A stretch of 64,000 nt of DNA from the NCBI RefSeq assembly GCF_032854445.1, contig NC_088300.1:11625191-11689190 (forward strand), read 5' to 3'. Source of the DNA: Liolophura sinensis. Its lineage: Eukaryota; Mollusca; Polyplacophora; Chitonida; Chitonidae. Shown here piece after piece: positions 14,004 through 26,858 of the stretch. The notes under the pieces are model-generated. The model made no database searches. It was not told the DNA's origin and saw nothing but the letters and a program-made list of their open reading frames with translations. The position numbers and the translations under genes were made by a program. Each line of letters begins with the position of its first letter. The first letter of the stretch is position 1.

Positions 14004-14164
14004 TATCTCCAGCTGGCTTCCTCTTCGGACTTATGCGGAAAGGTCTGCCTGCAACTTGGGTATAGCCTGGTTTCGTCCCACCGAATGCTGGTCGCCGTCG
14101 TATAAGTAAAATATTCTTGGGATTCGGCGTAAAACACCAATCAAATAAATAAATAAATAAATAA
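14004..14164 (+). repeat. tRNA-headed SINE, 5'-truncated and diverged
   Basis: Starts within the core (CTGGCTTCCTCTTC, GGAAAGGTCTGCC), then GAATGCTGG, GTCGTATAAGTAAAATATTC and the 3' end with CGGCGTAAAACACCAAT plus an (AAAT)n tail. It directly follows the (AT)n tract. Confidence 0.88.
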
Positions 14165-15411
14165 TTAGATACATAAATAGACAAAAATCAAATGCAGCAA
14201 ATAAATGTGAGAAAATAATAATTTATTTATTTAACGGCATATAATTCACATTCATTTAACACCATAAATTTCAATGAGTTATATCCTTAATTCGTAATTT
14301 TATCGGCATAACACATACATATAATTACGGGTTTGCACGGTTCTGATATAGTCCCTCCAATTTCTGTGAAGTCTCATGTTATCAAGCATGCAAGAAAATC
14401 ATTCTTTTTCCACTGACAACATTTTCTATATTGTTATTAATGTATTTTGCATCTATCTTCATTTTACTGGAAAAACTTGGAACATGAATGCCATAATAAA
14501 TACTTTTGTCAGCTCAGTAAGATTAATTTATGTCGTCAGAAAGACTCTTTCGTTTAAACATTTTTTTCACATAAATAAAAAAATTTGCTTGTGATTTAAC
14601 AAAATATAAAAGTAACAAACAAGTACTGTGAGCAGTTTAGCGAAAAAGAAGCGACAAAAGTTCAGACCAGTAAGATGGTTTGCATAAGGGATGCGACATA
14701 TGGCATATCGTAATAAGTTAGGGCGTCCAGGCACTGGTGGCGTTTTTCAGCATACAGGCAAAACTAGCATTAAGTCACATAAATCACCTTGGAAATGTAA
14801 CCAAAATCATTCCTTTAAAAACACTGCTTGTATTTAGCTGTGTAAATTTTATGCCACGTTTATATAAGAAGATCGACATTGGGGAAGGGAAAACGTGCTG
14901 TCTTCACTGTTAGGAAAAGCTGGATATGAACGTTATATCTGTGTCTGCATGCCGCTCTGTAGACTGGGGCAGTCTACTGCACTCACCCGTTCATCATCAC
15001 TGGATCAGGTTTGGAAATATAGAAAAATAGTGAGAGAAATCACTGGGATTCCTGATATGAAAAATTATGCGAGATATCTCTGCGCATACACAACAACTTG
15101 TAACGCAACCAGAATTAGCAGCATAAGCTTTCGCCATGCATGCATGAATAGGTTCTGCTATCCAGAAAGTCATCAGACAATTTTTCTAAAAGTTGTCTCA
15201 ATTTTGGTGCGAATTTTCGATGTCATTTAATAAATGTTAACGTCTGTGTTCCCTTTGCAGGTTATACTCCTTCTTCCAAAGAAGTACAATAGGCCCACTT
15301 CAACTTTCAACATTACAAATTCCACAACAGGCAATCATCTTCAGTCTGTCAATTGATCCCAATGAAATGATGATGTGATGTAACGAATTTAACACACGTA
15401 TAAAGCAGATT

Positions 15412-18400
15412 TCAACTCTGTAAATACATGGGTGTAGGCAGAGAAGGTCGAATGTTGTACCCATTGTAAGTTTGACCCATTTGGGCGCTGAGGTTCTCTT
15501 GGGGCATCCCGGGTGGGCATGACTGGGAACTCGGCTGAGGGAAGGGGTGCAAGGCAAGAATGTCCGAAACGGAATGAGAGGAGGGCCAGCCCCGGGGCAT
15601 GTATGCAGAGGCCATGCTGTTGAGGGCTGGGGACTTGTAGCTGGGGTAAGCCACTGAACACGGCTGACAGGTGGACAGTGGGGGAGGGGTGGGCACGGTG
15701 GGCACTCCGCTTGGGCACGGGTAACAGTTGAAGGGGTTGTATGGCGCCGTCACCGGTCCCGCCTGGGTACACTTGCCGGTTACGTCAAACGTCACGGGCT
15801 GTATATTCTGTTGGTTTCCTCCAAGTTTATTCCTCAGAATTCTGCTAATAGAACTAACTGACGGAACGTTGTATTTGTCGCAGATAGAGTCCGATAACAG
15901 TTTGTCCCGTATTTCCCAAGCGAATATCCCCGGGTCTCTTTCCTTGTATAATTTGATGTGTTTAACAACGTTTGGTGTGGTCACTCGAGGTTTACTGCCC
16001 CCTATAGCACCTGGCAGTATACTGCCTGTCTCGTTGTATCGCGCCAGTATTTTGCTCACGCAACCATGCGACACTCGTAACTGTCGGCTGATGTCGCATG
16101 GCCGGACCCCCAGCTGAGCTAACTCCACGATTCTCAGCCTGATTGCGTTGGGTAAAGGTCTGCCATTGACGAATACACCTCCTAACTGGTTCACCTCCCC
16201 GAACGACTGATCTAAAATAGAAAAAATATTACAGGTTATATACGGATTTGTTCATTTTATTCGTGTTTTACGCCATACTCACAAATTTCACTTGCGCGGT
16301 AACATCCACCATTATGATGAAAACAAACCGGACAAAATTTGTGGAAACCCACAGCCATCCGCTGGTAGCTGCTTGACATTCTCATGCACGTAGGACCGAG
16401 AGCCTCAATATTTATTTTTATTTTCATTGGTGTTTTATGTCGAACTCAAGAATATTTCACTTATACGACGGTGGCCAGCATTATGGTGAGAGGAAACCGA
16501 GCAAAGCGCAGGGGAAACACACGTCTATCGGCAGGTTGTTGCAGACATTCCCACGTACGGCCGTCAGTATTATATGTTAATTGTGTTAAAATATAACGAT
16601 AAATGTAACCATTGTTTAATTTTACAGATAGACCTTAATCTCTCCATATAAATTATCCTGAGCTCAACATTACCTACGCGCCAAATACACAACAACCTGG
16701 ATTTGAACACACGACCTCACTGGTAATAAAATTGTCTCAAAAGAATGACTTCGCAGAAACACATAACTCGGCAAGGATATGTGTACACAGTTTGAGACCA
16801 CTTGTTAAATGTGGACACTAGCTTGATCCCTTGTCTAGTTCCGTGACGAGGCTATTTCTAGTGTTGAAAAATTACTGTAACCATCTTTTGAGCCTATAGA
16901 TGTACTAAAATTCAATACTGCTAATAAAAAATCTAATCTCATTAATTTATGCATCATGTAAACGAATAAAAAGTTTTTCTATTCAAAGCATGTAATTACT
17001 GTTATACAAAGTAAATTAAGCAGCGATTTACTGATAGGAAATGTATAAACTCATGCATGTTAAAACATGTAAGGGTCAGACCAAGATGATAGAGTTCTGA
17101 ATCACGTACATCTGATACAATTTGAGTTGGTTGGATGACAGTAATTCAACCAGTAATTTATCCACTATACGTTTTCTGTCACTTATATAATATGTACATT
17201 TGTTTGCACTTATCGCAATTTAACCTAAACTCGATCACAATCTTAAACGTAAAAGAATTAATTGAAGGAGGAGTGGAGTAGAGATCTTCCAACCACCCAG
17301 ACTTATAGCCTGTCAGAAGGCCACTGATCACTTTAACATAACCTATACGCCTGTCCCCCTGCATCAGTTACACGCAGTGTTTCACCATCGGTCTGTTTGA
17401 GCATGTACGTATTGTAAGCATTCATCAGTCTATGGCCCAATGTGTCTGGCGGCCTGGAATATCCCTCTAGGGGGATACAGCCCGCAGAACAGTCAAGGTC
17501 CATGGCTCGCTATACTATACGCTGTATCGGATACGTTATCGCATAAAAAGTATTTAATGATTTCTGCAGGTGCGCACCACCATTAAGGCATATATTCAGT
17601 TCACGGGCACACTTAAGAGAGATTTTCAAGGGCACCAAAACAGTTTTATCCCATTCGTTTTTATTTAACTGGCACGGTGATTTTTTTCTGTCTAAAAGGT
17701 TTATAACTTGCAGAGAAGAAACTCCTCGAAGAGTAAACTAATACATAAAAGACGATCATACAATTTGCAGTTGTGAAACTTTACTCTGAAACAGCCCTTG
17801 GGCGGAAAATTACCACAAGGTTTAATACAAAACGATATTTAGATAATTGGTTATTTGATTTGCATGATGAAAATTTCTGTTTATTTTGTAACGCTGTGCA
17901 AAAATTATTTTTAACACAGCCAGGTCCCCTGTTTTCAGTTCATAGAATCTGTCATTAGGCCGTTATTTCTGCTTATTCTCTTCTCATGTATGTCTGAAAT
18001 TTCATCTGTAAGAATGAATGAACGAATAATTATGACTTTACTTCGTCAACTGATGTTAAAAGGAAAGTATAAAGTTAACTAAGTTTAGCATCAACAATTT
18101 TAATTAAAATCCAGTGGTGTAGTGTATACAAATCGAGAGCAAATGTACAGGATATGTTTAGATTTAAACATGTTGGCATATACAATGCACGGGGCAATCA
18201 GCATGTATTATTCGTGATGTTAATTTTACTAAAAAGTAGACAAACAACTTTTTTTCTTAATATTGCCAGGCAAACTACTTTAGTAAACCCTGTTGATTTA
18301 AGTCTTAATTTTCCCCTTCAGTTTGGATTGATCAAAAGCAGAAAACGGATGTTCCATAGAAGCGTTCGGCGAGGTTTTTCTGCACAAATGAACAATAACA

Positions 18401-21400
18401 TTCAGTTTGTATAGTCCCAATTTTTGACGAGCTCTATCTCAGTTTAGATACCCTGCCTACCTAGATTTGTTTAAGACATTACCGTTGTTTGTTGACCACT
18501 AGATTCATCTAGATCACCATGAAGACCTCGTGAAGCATTTCGAACAGAGCTTATATGACGTAATACATACATTTTATCTGTTGTGTTCACGTGGGGTTGC
18601 TGCATATAACCAAATAAACTGTTGTTTATCGCCCGGCTAAAGAATGTTTTACTAACATGACAGAGGTCAGGTTTACGGGTGCACGGAATCGCAATGGCTG
18701 GAGTAAACCACTAACCTCAGATATAGGTATAACTGGAAATCCTCACATTGAGGAAAGGTATTTTTGACTTTGACTGATATCGAAAGAAAGATGATCTCTT
18801 CTATATACATGGACTATCTATGAACCACCTACAATCTTTGTGATCGAACTTCGACACTGTTGTTTAGACCTGTTCTTAAGTTAATGATTGATAAAGAGTT
18901 TTCCCCAATATTAATTCTGTGAGGTATGCAGAATTCTTAAACAACAACACAGGTGAAATATGCCGAAAAAAAACCCCTGTCGCTAAAGAAATAATTTGGT
19001 AAATGATTAGAAACTAGCATGTAATATTTAGATTTATTCTTAGAAGCTTACTTCGAAGTCAGAATTTTGCAAATGTTTGGGAGCTTGTAAAGGAGAAACC
19101 TGTATGGGCATTGACTGTATGCTGGTCAGCACATCTGAAGATTTCCTTTAGGCGACCACATGTGAACATTAATGACATTGGAAGAGTGGTAAGGATGATG
19201 TTCACAGAGTCGTTTATAGCCCTGAGATGTGTAATGAGCTGAGAAGTCTGTCAGGCGTGTCCGCTGATGGGACAGGTCCGTCGCTCAGAAGTAACTTAGG
19301 CCCGCTTTGGTCAGTCCGCAGTTCGTTACGGTCTGCCACATACTGTAACAGCATCTTCCAGGCGCCAAAGGCACCTTACCAGAAACACCGTGTTACTTAA
19401 TTAACAAAGAGTTCATTTGTTTCACACCAACGCTTTTATAAGTTTGTTGTCCATATAGGCCCGATGTGAGGCCTCCCAGGCCTTACATGCTTTAAATCTT
19501 TAGAAACCAATAATAAGGTCAGGCAACTTGTCAGGAAGCTTCCTACATTATCTGGTATGGTAAGGCGGAGAATCAGCCCCAGACAGGTACGATAACAAAG
19601 CGTAAATTTCAAAATCCCAGCACAATTCTGTAAATTTCTAAATCAGAAGTATAAATCTTGGTCGAAGCAGCCATGAAAGTTATATGGTCATAGAAGAAAT
19701 GGTTGCTTAATAATAACCCTTCAAAAACGCACTCTCGATCACAAACGTCAATTTTTCGTTAAACGAGGATGTTTTTAACTTACAATTTAAAGATCAACGT
19801 TAATCAGAATTTTTTTTTTGCTGAAACTTTCACGTTTGTATTTCTACATGCTGTTAAAGTTTCGTTTTGGTTGACGTATGTCTTCATATGTAAAACATAA
19901 ACTTTATAATATGATCAGTTTTGTCATATTTTGGCAAGTCTAAAATCCGTATTTCTGCAAAAGTCTTTCAGGCATCCATCATAGTACAGTGGGATAAAGA
20001 GGTGGCTGTTGAAAACAGGATACACCTCTTTGGAAACATACCTTAGTGTGAGTTAAGATAAAGGTCGTCTTGCAATAAATAAATGTTACCATGAATAAGA
20101 ATGGTCAAGCTATAGTATTACCCAACATTTAACAACTATAGCGAAATCATAAGGGAATCCTGGTTCAGAGCACGTGGCCCTCTAGCTATTACAGACATTA
20201 ATGTTATGAGCAAGTATAAGGCTTAAAGTTACATTTGTTACATAGTTATTTCATTGATTGGTGCATAACTGCGTGCTCAAGAATTTTTCCTAAAGTTACA
20301 TTTGTACTGTGGCGATTTTCAAAATTCTACGTTGTCCAATGCAAAAAAAGATATTTCAGAGTGACTGGAACCGGCCACAATTTTGCAATTTTATGACCTA
20401 TACATCGTTTGTTTAGAGCTTTACAAATGGCATGCTTGCCATATAACAGGAAGAGAAAAGTAAAACAGAACCGAAAAAAATGTAGCCTTACGAGTGTGTC
20501 TGTAGCTGTCACTCACAGATGTAGTCAATTCCGCTACTTGAAGTGCGCAGTTTCTCGCACAGGGACCGATTCCCGGCCTTATCATACCAGGTCCTTTGTC
20601 ATGTACGACATATCAGTATATTTTATTGAATAACCAAGAACAGTGGGTAATTAGAAATGATTCACCCTAATACAGCAATAGTGAAAATATCGACAGTTTA
20701 AGTATTTCCTTTTCAAATTGTGAGCTTATGCTCGGAAATGGTCAGTATAAGGCCCTGTTTAATCAACTGTAGACAAAGTTACTGGAAACAGCCATTACTT
20801 TTCGATCGTTATTTGTATTGTTTTAGAGGCAACATACAACATAGTTTAGCAACATAACTTAAGACTGGAGAATAAGACAACACAGGTTTGCATATACCAA
20901 TGTCTACTGATTTTTTCTTGACAAAATTTTGTTCAAAGTTAGGTTAGTTAACTGTAGATGGCGGTTAAGCTGTCTGTCAATGATGAATAAACTGCTTTAT
21001 GAGTATTTATTGTATAAAATGGATTATGGTAAAGAATTATTGTTAAAACAAACTGATGGCCGGTGAATACACATGTATTGTCATTTGTACTTGTCAGTAT
21101 AAACCCCTTGGCTACTGGCGGATACGTATTGATGTATAGCCAAGCAGGAAATAGTGAGTAAATTCTAGGTACATAGTTTATGGTTGCCTTCATTTTGCTG
21201 GGACTGGACAAACTGGAGACGCCGATTAACTATTCAGAACTGTGCGTACAAAAAGGTACGTGTAGTTGTACACAAAAATTATCCGTCCAATTTATCTCAG
21301 AAAAAAATTATAACTTAGACGTCTTTAACATCTGCATGTACCATTTTTTTTTAAAATCACCCTTATACAGCATATATGTTCATTGGTATTTGATGTTTTG

Positions 21401-22270
21401 CATCCGATTCGAACAGATGTATTGGACAGAACTTAAGGTGCGATTCTTCTTTGGCGTAAACCATGCCGTATTCCTGTATAGTTTCGTACATCTATGTACC
21501 CAAACGTGTTGCGAGTGGGTACACAATATTTAGCACCCATGTGTTTAAGGAATTTTGTTCGTATGTCAAGTTTGTTTACGTCTATACCGCACATCCCAAC
21601 TGCTGTTTTCTGTGCAGTCCGTCATCTGGGAAACCTATTGCGTGTAAAATGTACGAGTGGCGTTGGACTATCAATATAAAGAGTATACACGAGCTTGCTA
21701 TACCTCGCGCGTCTGGCCTGCTAACTACTGGCGGCTGTTCAATCTCTTCAACACCTCGAATTCAACATCAGATCCTATTTTCACATAATCTTAGCACGAT
21801 TATAGCTACAGGCTTAAAAATGTAACAAATATGGTTTTGTAATTTTCTCGATTCTGTACCATTTGTTGATTGTATCATGATAAGAGATCACGTCGGATTC
21901 AGCAGTTTTATGTCTTCTGCCCTTCCGGAAGTATTTCCTGCCGAGGTCTGGAACGTTTGTTTATTTTGCTGAAAAACAGCTTTATCGACAAACATTTATA
22001 AATTTTGTGCCTACTTAAAATTGTCATACTAATGGAGCAGCTGAGGAAATCCTAGACGGTCCTGATTATTTGCCAGAAGTTTGGATAAGTCGAAGCGTAT
22101 TGAAAGTTTTAGCTAAGACGCCACTTGTCCAACATTGTGCTCTCCGCACATCTCTAATAAGCAAAATAAATACAAGAACTTGAAAACATGAGAGCATGAT
22201 GGGTAAAAAAAAAGGAAAACAAAAAGAACCTACCCATGCTCCCTTGCATCATCGGTAAATTCTCGGCCAT
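15412..22270 (-). CDS. Pax1/9: Paired-box transcription factor Pax1/9
   Basis: DNA-binding transcription factor of the Pax1/9 (Pox meso) class. Exon 1 (22270-22234) starts [12 protein letters not shown] and ends at an ATGG|GTAGGT donor. Exon 2 (16211-15412) follows a TATTTTAG acceptor. The junction codon gives ...[15 protein letters not shown], and the total is 278 residues. The paired domain is at about 17-144, with both helix-turn-helix subdomains intact, including [33 protein letters not shown] and [14 protein letters not shown] Pax octapeptide, HSVSDILA, lies at about 225-232, and there is no homeodomain, both typical of this class. The tail between is rich in Pro, Ser, Cys and Tyr. The 6-kb intron carries SINEs close to the exon 2 acceptor. 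The protein is short for the family because the frame runs from the paired domain to the stop in one exon. Alternative 3' exons cannot be excluded. Family assignment is firm; exon 1 rests on splice phase and the GEVNQLGG junction. Confidence 0.96.
16256..16396 (-). repeat. decayed SINE in Pax1/9 intron
   Basis: Minus-strand copy with many substitutions: TCGTGTTTTACGCCATACTC, CACCATTATGATGA, then GGAAACCCACAGCCATCCGC. It lies about 45 bp from the exon 2 splice acceptor of Pax1/9 and is followed by a second copy in the same orientation. Confidence 0.75.
16418..16566 (-). repeat. SINE in Pax1/9 intron
   Basis: Minus-strand copy: ATTGGTGTTTTATGTCGAAC, TCAAGAATATTTCACTTATA, CCAGCATTATGGTGAGAGGA, GGGGAAACACACG, CCCACGTACGGCCG. 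It is better preserved than its neighbour at 16256-16396. The two sit as a tandem pair in the same orientation. Confidence 0.88.
16567..22233. other. Pax1/9 intron 1, remainder
   Basis: AT-rich intronic sequence with no exon recognised. A relic of the second SINE-like family is near 18618-18722 and a SINE fragment at 20249-20289. The stretch at about 19080-19400 is less AT-rich and higher in complexity than its surroundings, so it is a candidate intronic regulatory element. This cannot be shown from one genome. Confidence 0.45.
20249..20289 (-). repeat. SINE 3'-end fragment
   Basis: TTGATTGGTGCATAACTGCG followed by TGCTCAAGAATTTTTCC is a decayed, inverted copy of the SINE terminus (ATTGGTGTTTTACGCCGTAC then TCAAGAATATTTC). 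Confidence 0.55.
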
Positions 22271-22640
22271 GGAGATGTTTGGAGATTTTTATCGTGTTGA
22301 GTTGGTCATGGTATCCGACTTCTTCCTGTAACTCCTTGATCCACGGAGGATTGAGACTAAACTGTTCTCTGGCGAACCCCTCCTGACACCCCAAGGCCTC
22401 ATTTACTGCCCTTGTTCGACACAGAGCTGACTCCCGCCATATGTCATTCTCTATAGTACGTGACTTTCACTGTTTTCCCGGTCGAAGATCCGATATCGTT
22501 GTGGAACATACATTCTCGTTAATTAGAGTTCGGGTAACTTGATTGGTCGAACTGTCGGGGTCTGAGCCATGATGCCTACTCCCAAAACGAGGCCATGAAT
22601 GAAAGGCCACTTGCTTCTCCGTTTTTCTAGTTACGGAGAA
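22271..22640 (-). promoter_or_regulatory. probable Pax1/9 5' UTR and promoter region
   Basis: About 370 bp immediately upstream (minus sense) of the Pax1/9 start codon. It is less AT-rich than the flanks. On the minus strand it holds a homeodomain-type CTAATTAACG site near 22516-22525 and a short upstream ORF beginning ATGGCTCAGACC. A hairpin lies near 22617-22643 (TTCTCCGT, then ACGGAGAA). No TATA box was seen. Promoter assignment is from position only. Confidence 0.4.
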
Positions 22641-24483
22641 GAAACTTTATTTCCTTGTTTAAATATCTGAGAAATTCTGATAAATGATACATGTGAATAA
22701 AAATGTTTTCAGCTAAGATCATTTAAAACCGTTTTTCCTTTCGCTCGTTGCAATGATGTTAGCGACTTGTACATGCATAATGTGAACCACTTAGACAACT
22801 TCAGATAAAATTGGCTAGTCTCGATTCTTGTACCAGCAGATGAATCAAATGACGTGTATAGTAAACGAGAAACTTTATACATGCGACGTAACAAGAACAT
22901 TATAAGTAGAGATCTACAATAAAAATACGACCTACACGCATACACCAATAAATAGATCAGGGGCGAAAATTGACTACCATCATGATCTGTACTGATTGTG
23001 ACGAGTGAATAGTAATACTGGGACATGATGAGTTTATCCTAGTGTACCATAGTTGTCTTATATTACAAATGCTGCCATTAAATTTGAAATTAAATTTAAC
23101 ATATAGTCGAATTATAAATCTCTGCTCAGTCCACATAGCTGTTATAGATACATGGTCGGGAGACGGTGATTTCCTTGTCTTTTATTTATTATCAAAAACC
23201 GATGTACAAGAATGCATTTATTCTTTTTTATTTGGGGGGTCACATATAACAGCTATATTGTGTTGGGTCCTGTGTATTTTGGTAGCAGTATGTGAAACAT
23301 TTAGTTCAATCCGTGTTGCTTCTAAGCCCTCATTTACCTAAGTAAGTCAACTTTAAAACTGATCGTCATAACCACTGAATAGCTTTTCAATCCACACGAT
23401 CACAAGAAATACATAATCAAATATGTATATAAAATTTAAAATATAGCATGTACACGTCCATAATTTATACTTTACGTTAAACTCAAACATGAAACTGTGG
23501 TCTTTTTTGCGCTAAATTTCCAATTCACTGTAGCAGTTTATTTGTTTTTGTTATCGGCCATTCTGATCATCGCCCACAGCTAAAAAGGTCCAATAGGCTC
23601 TTGTGTTTATTTTCCGAATAACGGACTTTTTATTTCACTTTTATGTACACTGGCAACGATGTTTGTCTTAAGCTGTCCTCAGTTCCGCCTGGAATTTAAC
23701 TTCAAGACCAATATAATCAGCAAGTGACGCGAATTTACGACTTTCCTTACGACAGATTGCTGAATTATATTGGCGTTTTATGGCTAACAAAGAAGGCACG
23801 AAGCAAAGGGGCGTAAGCAGGAAGCTAAAGTGAGCTTGGCGGAATGACAGGTACATCCGAGATTTTCAATAAGAAGTCCATACGTATCTCGAGCTGTAAA
23901 AGATTTTAATTCTCGGACGCGGTGAATGTCTCTAAATAGATGCTAAATCTAAATGCTGATAGAGCTATTGCGTGAAATAATGGGCCGTTATAGCACGATA
24001 TAAGTACTGACGAAGAATCTGTCCCGAAGTAAGGAATGATAGTTTTGATGCTTTTATATACCTACATCACACATATAGCATGAAGTATTCAACCTTGAAT
24101 GCAGTTTGTAAGAGCTTGATGACAGAGAAATACTGAAAGCTAACATACATGGTTGAGCTGGGTGTGCGGGGATGTGCGGGGGTGTCATGTTACCAAATTC
24201 GGCAATATCATCATAAACAGTCAGGAGGATTCCTCGACTATGTGCATGCTTACGTGTCCATCTGGTAAAATATCTGCAGACTCACCTGCATTTTCCTGTA
24301 AAAATAAATACCTTCTACAAACGTAGTGAGTTCGAAACCGTTTCACGCAGGATGGTGTGAGCTGTGAGCTTTGTGTAACTGGGACATCATTAGATTATTT
24401 GCCTTGGCACATGTAGTGGGCTTCTTCAAATCGCCCATCAATTTCCTCATGCACGACCGAAATCAGACTAAGGTCATATTTTT

Positions 24484-24694
24484 ATGTATTTGATTGGAGT
24501 TCAAATTGCCGTACTCAAGAATAACCTGCAACCTGCAGGGGAAACCCACGACCATCCGCAGGTTGCTGAAAGGCGTTTTCATGTACAGTCGGAGAAGACG
24601 CCAGCATGAGCTGGACGAACTCATAGCAATCGCATTGGTAAGAGGCTCCTGGGTCATTGCGTCGCGCTGGCGTACTAAGGCACCGAGCGGTCAA
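24484..24694 (-). repeat. tRNA-headed SINE with internal deletion
   Basis: Minus-strand copy keeping the head (GACTCCTGG-like block, GAGCTGGACGAACTCATAGC) and part of the core (GGGGAAACCCACGACCATCC). Most of the segment between the core and the GTACTCAAGAATA terminus is deleted. Confidence 0.8.
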
Positions 24695-25619
24695 ATCGCC
24701 AGTTGCTTACTCAATGGTATGATGGGCAATTAATATTCCTTATGGCATATTAACGTCTGAATTACTGTAAGTTCGTGATAGTCAAGCAAAGGAAATTAAA
24801 AATTTGTTGCAAATTTCTCACAATCTTCTAATATGCAACCTATATGTTTTGGTGTAAATGTGACAAAAATAACTGACTCAGTCAAGTTCATTTAAGAGCA
24901 GTAGCAGCGGGAGCTGTAAGAAATACATTCAAGCACTGTCAAGACCTCTAATCCTGAATGAAATGAACGATTATGGCGTAATGCAATTTCGGCAAGCGCT
25001 CTGAACAATTTCACAGAAGTCAGATCTTAAGTATCCACTCCCGATGGCGGACTTGCTTACACGGGTCGATGGTCCTATATGGCGTTGGATGACACTTCGA
25101 CCTCCTGCATATTAGCACTATATCTTACAGATCGCGCTAATTTTAAATCATCAGCAACTCCACGGAATGTCAGACATAAATTTATTTTAATTCTTTTTAG
25201 AATTATCCCTATATCACATTCCACTGAGTTATATGGAAAAGATTTACTTTCATCGCAACCGGAAGCACTGGCGAATTTAACCGCCAATATAAAAACCATA
25301 AAATTGTCCAATCGCAGACGCGATAATTAATGTCAAATGATTTAATGTCAAAGGTCCTGTGATATACTGACAGAATATCAGAATAAACGCGCAATAATGT
25401 ATCAGTGGTTTTCAACGTTGAAATCGTAGTGTGCGCGCATGCATTGTTACACGTTAGTACATGTATATGTGCATTTACCAGTTTTGTGCTGATACTTATA
25501 TATAATTAGCTTGATAAATTGCGCGTGTTTTGTATTAATCAGTCCATAAACCATTTTTTTGTTTGTTTAAATCATATGAATGCACACGAGAGTAGTCCAC
25601 ATCACCCCGCGATGCACGT

Positions 25620-25925
25620 AGCAGTCTCATTAGATGGTTAACTAGCCCACTTGCCGCGACCATGTAGCAGACCTGTGGCCGATGAGGTCGCGTGTTCGAA
25701 TCCACCTCACCGCTGTTTCATCTGTGACTTAAAGATAAAAGGTTTGTTAGATACCCTGACCAAGGTCGGTGGTTTCCTCCAACCATAAACCTGGCCACTG
25801 TCATATAAGGTAAAACTGTTGAGCTTTTTTTTTTGGCTCCCTGCGTGTTTTTTTCCCTTGCCTCTTCTCAATTTCCTCCACTCAATAAGCTGTTTTAACC
25901 TCAGTCAAATAAATTATTAAACATA
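25620..25925 (+). repeat. second tRNA-derived SINE family, copy
   Basis: Has a Pol III B-box-like GTGTTCGAATCCACCTC near 25690, then TGACCAAGGTCGGTGGTTTC and CTCCAACCATAAACCTGGCC, GTCATATAAGGTAAAACTG, and an AT-rich end CAAATAAATTATTAAAC. The upstream part does not fold as a full tRNA cloverleaf by eye, so this is a SINE head rather than a tRNA gene. Confidence 0.6.
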
Positions 25926-26622
25926 ATATCAGCTTAATTCAAACGGGCGATACCGAGCATTCTACATTTCTTTAAATTAATTTCTGAGTATGTGCATTTA
26001 TAATTCCCATTCATGCCTTTCATCCACTTTATGAAATGTACTAGGTTTCGATTATATACATGATATAGGCTTATTGATTCATTAAATACTAATACGACCA
26101 TATTGTTAATTTTAGTGTTTTGTCATAGATGTCAACAAGTACACATTGCTGTCGGTGCACGTTATCTAGCAGTCGAGTAGCTTTAAAATTGTCATAAGCA
26201 TGCAGCAAACAGGGCATGCAACAAAACAACATGTTTAGAAATCACTGGTCTTTCTTAAATCAGCTCAGCCAGTCTGTGTATTGATTCGTTTTAATAGATA
26301 CGACTAACTGATATTATTCAACATGGGCATAATCCCGCACAAGAACAGCCACACCTTTGAAGCTTAATTATCCAACCATGTGTTCACGTAAGTACCAATG
26401 TGTAATTATCTCTTTTGGGGCACGACTTGGGTGCAGCGATTTGTGTCAGTTGGAAACACGACGTTTTGGGATTATCGCCAATGTTTGATGGAAAATACCA
26501 ATAGGTCAATTTGAGATTATCTAAATCCAAATGTATCCGCTTGAGGATTACCTAGGCCTGTACGTATTTAGCCCAGTACATACATGTGTGGGGCTTATGT
26601 AAACCCTCTAAATCAGACGGAG

Positions 26623-26629
26623 TATAAAA
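26623..26629 (+). promoter_or_regulatory. TATA box of the 26.6-kb gene
   Basis: TATAAAA within AGTATAAAAGGCGTG, about 236 bp upstream of the candidate start codon at 26859. A transcript beginning some 30 bp downstream would start near 26655. Position and context fit a canonical core promoter; it is not experimentally shown. Confidence 0.6.
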
Positions 26630-26858
26630 GGCGTGTGCTGTCGATTAGAAGACAAACCGCTATACCTCATACCATAAACCAACAAGGACACATATTACTC
26701 CAGTCCGCATAGTTCAATTATAAGAAAGAACATCAAGTGGTTTGAGTGGTTTAAGCAGTGCGCATACCGATCTACGGGGTGCCCAATGGAATCCGAAAGT
26801 CCTCTTCTTAACTTTCGCAGAAAAAAGAGTTTCAGTCAATCCTCTGGATTCCCAAACT

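Larger units (their letters stand above)
10061..15411. other. intergenic 3' flank of Pax1/9
   Basis: No coding exon found. It contains three SINE copies, a relic of a second SINE-like family, an (AT)n microsatellite and otherwise unstructured AT-rich sequence. The 3' UTR of the minus-strand Pax1/9 gene must begin at 15411 and run leftward; I could not place its poly(A) site confidently. Confidence 0.55.
22641..26620. other. divergent intergenic region between Pax1/9 and the 26.6-kb gene
   Basis: No coding exon found over about 4 kb. It contains a truncated main-family SINE (24484-24694), a copy of a different tRNA-derived SINE (25620-25925) and unstructured AT-rich sequence. The two flanking genes are transcribed away from each other, so cis-elements for both could lie here. 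Confidence 0.5.

Noticed and set aside
13826-14184. Ile-Tyr-rich frames on both strands
   Set aside because: Direct translation of the (AT)n microsatellite and the adjoining SINE.
15728-16117. 129-codon plus-strand frame
   Set aside because: Antisense shadow of the Pax1/9 paired-domain exon.
21180-21825. Overlapping 117- and 120-codon frames in the Pax1/9 intron
   Set aside because: Overlapping frames of low-complexity Cys/Tyr/Phe composition, no homology signal, and no splice context.
25660-25720. Possible tRNA gene with GTTCGAATCC
   Set aside because: Only the B-box arm is convincing, and the unit continues into a repeat found elsewhere in the window.
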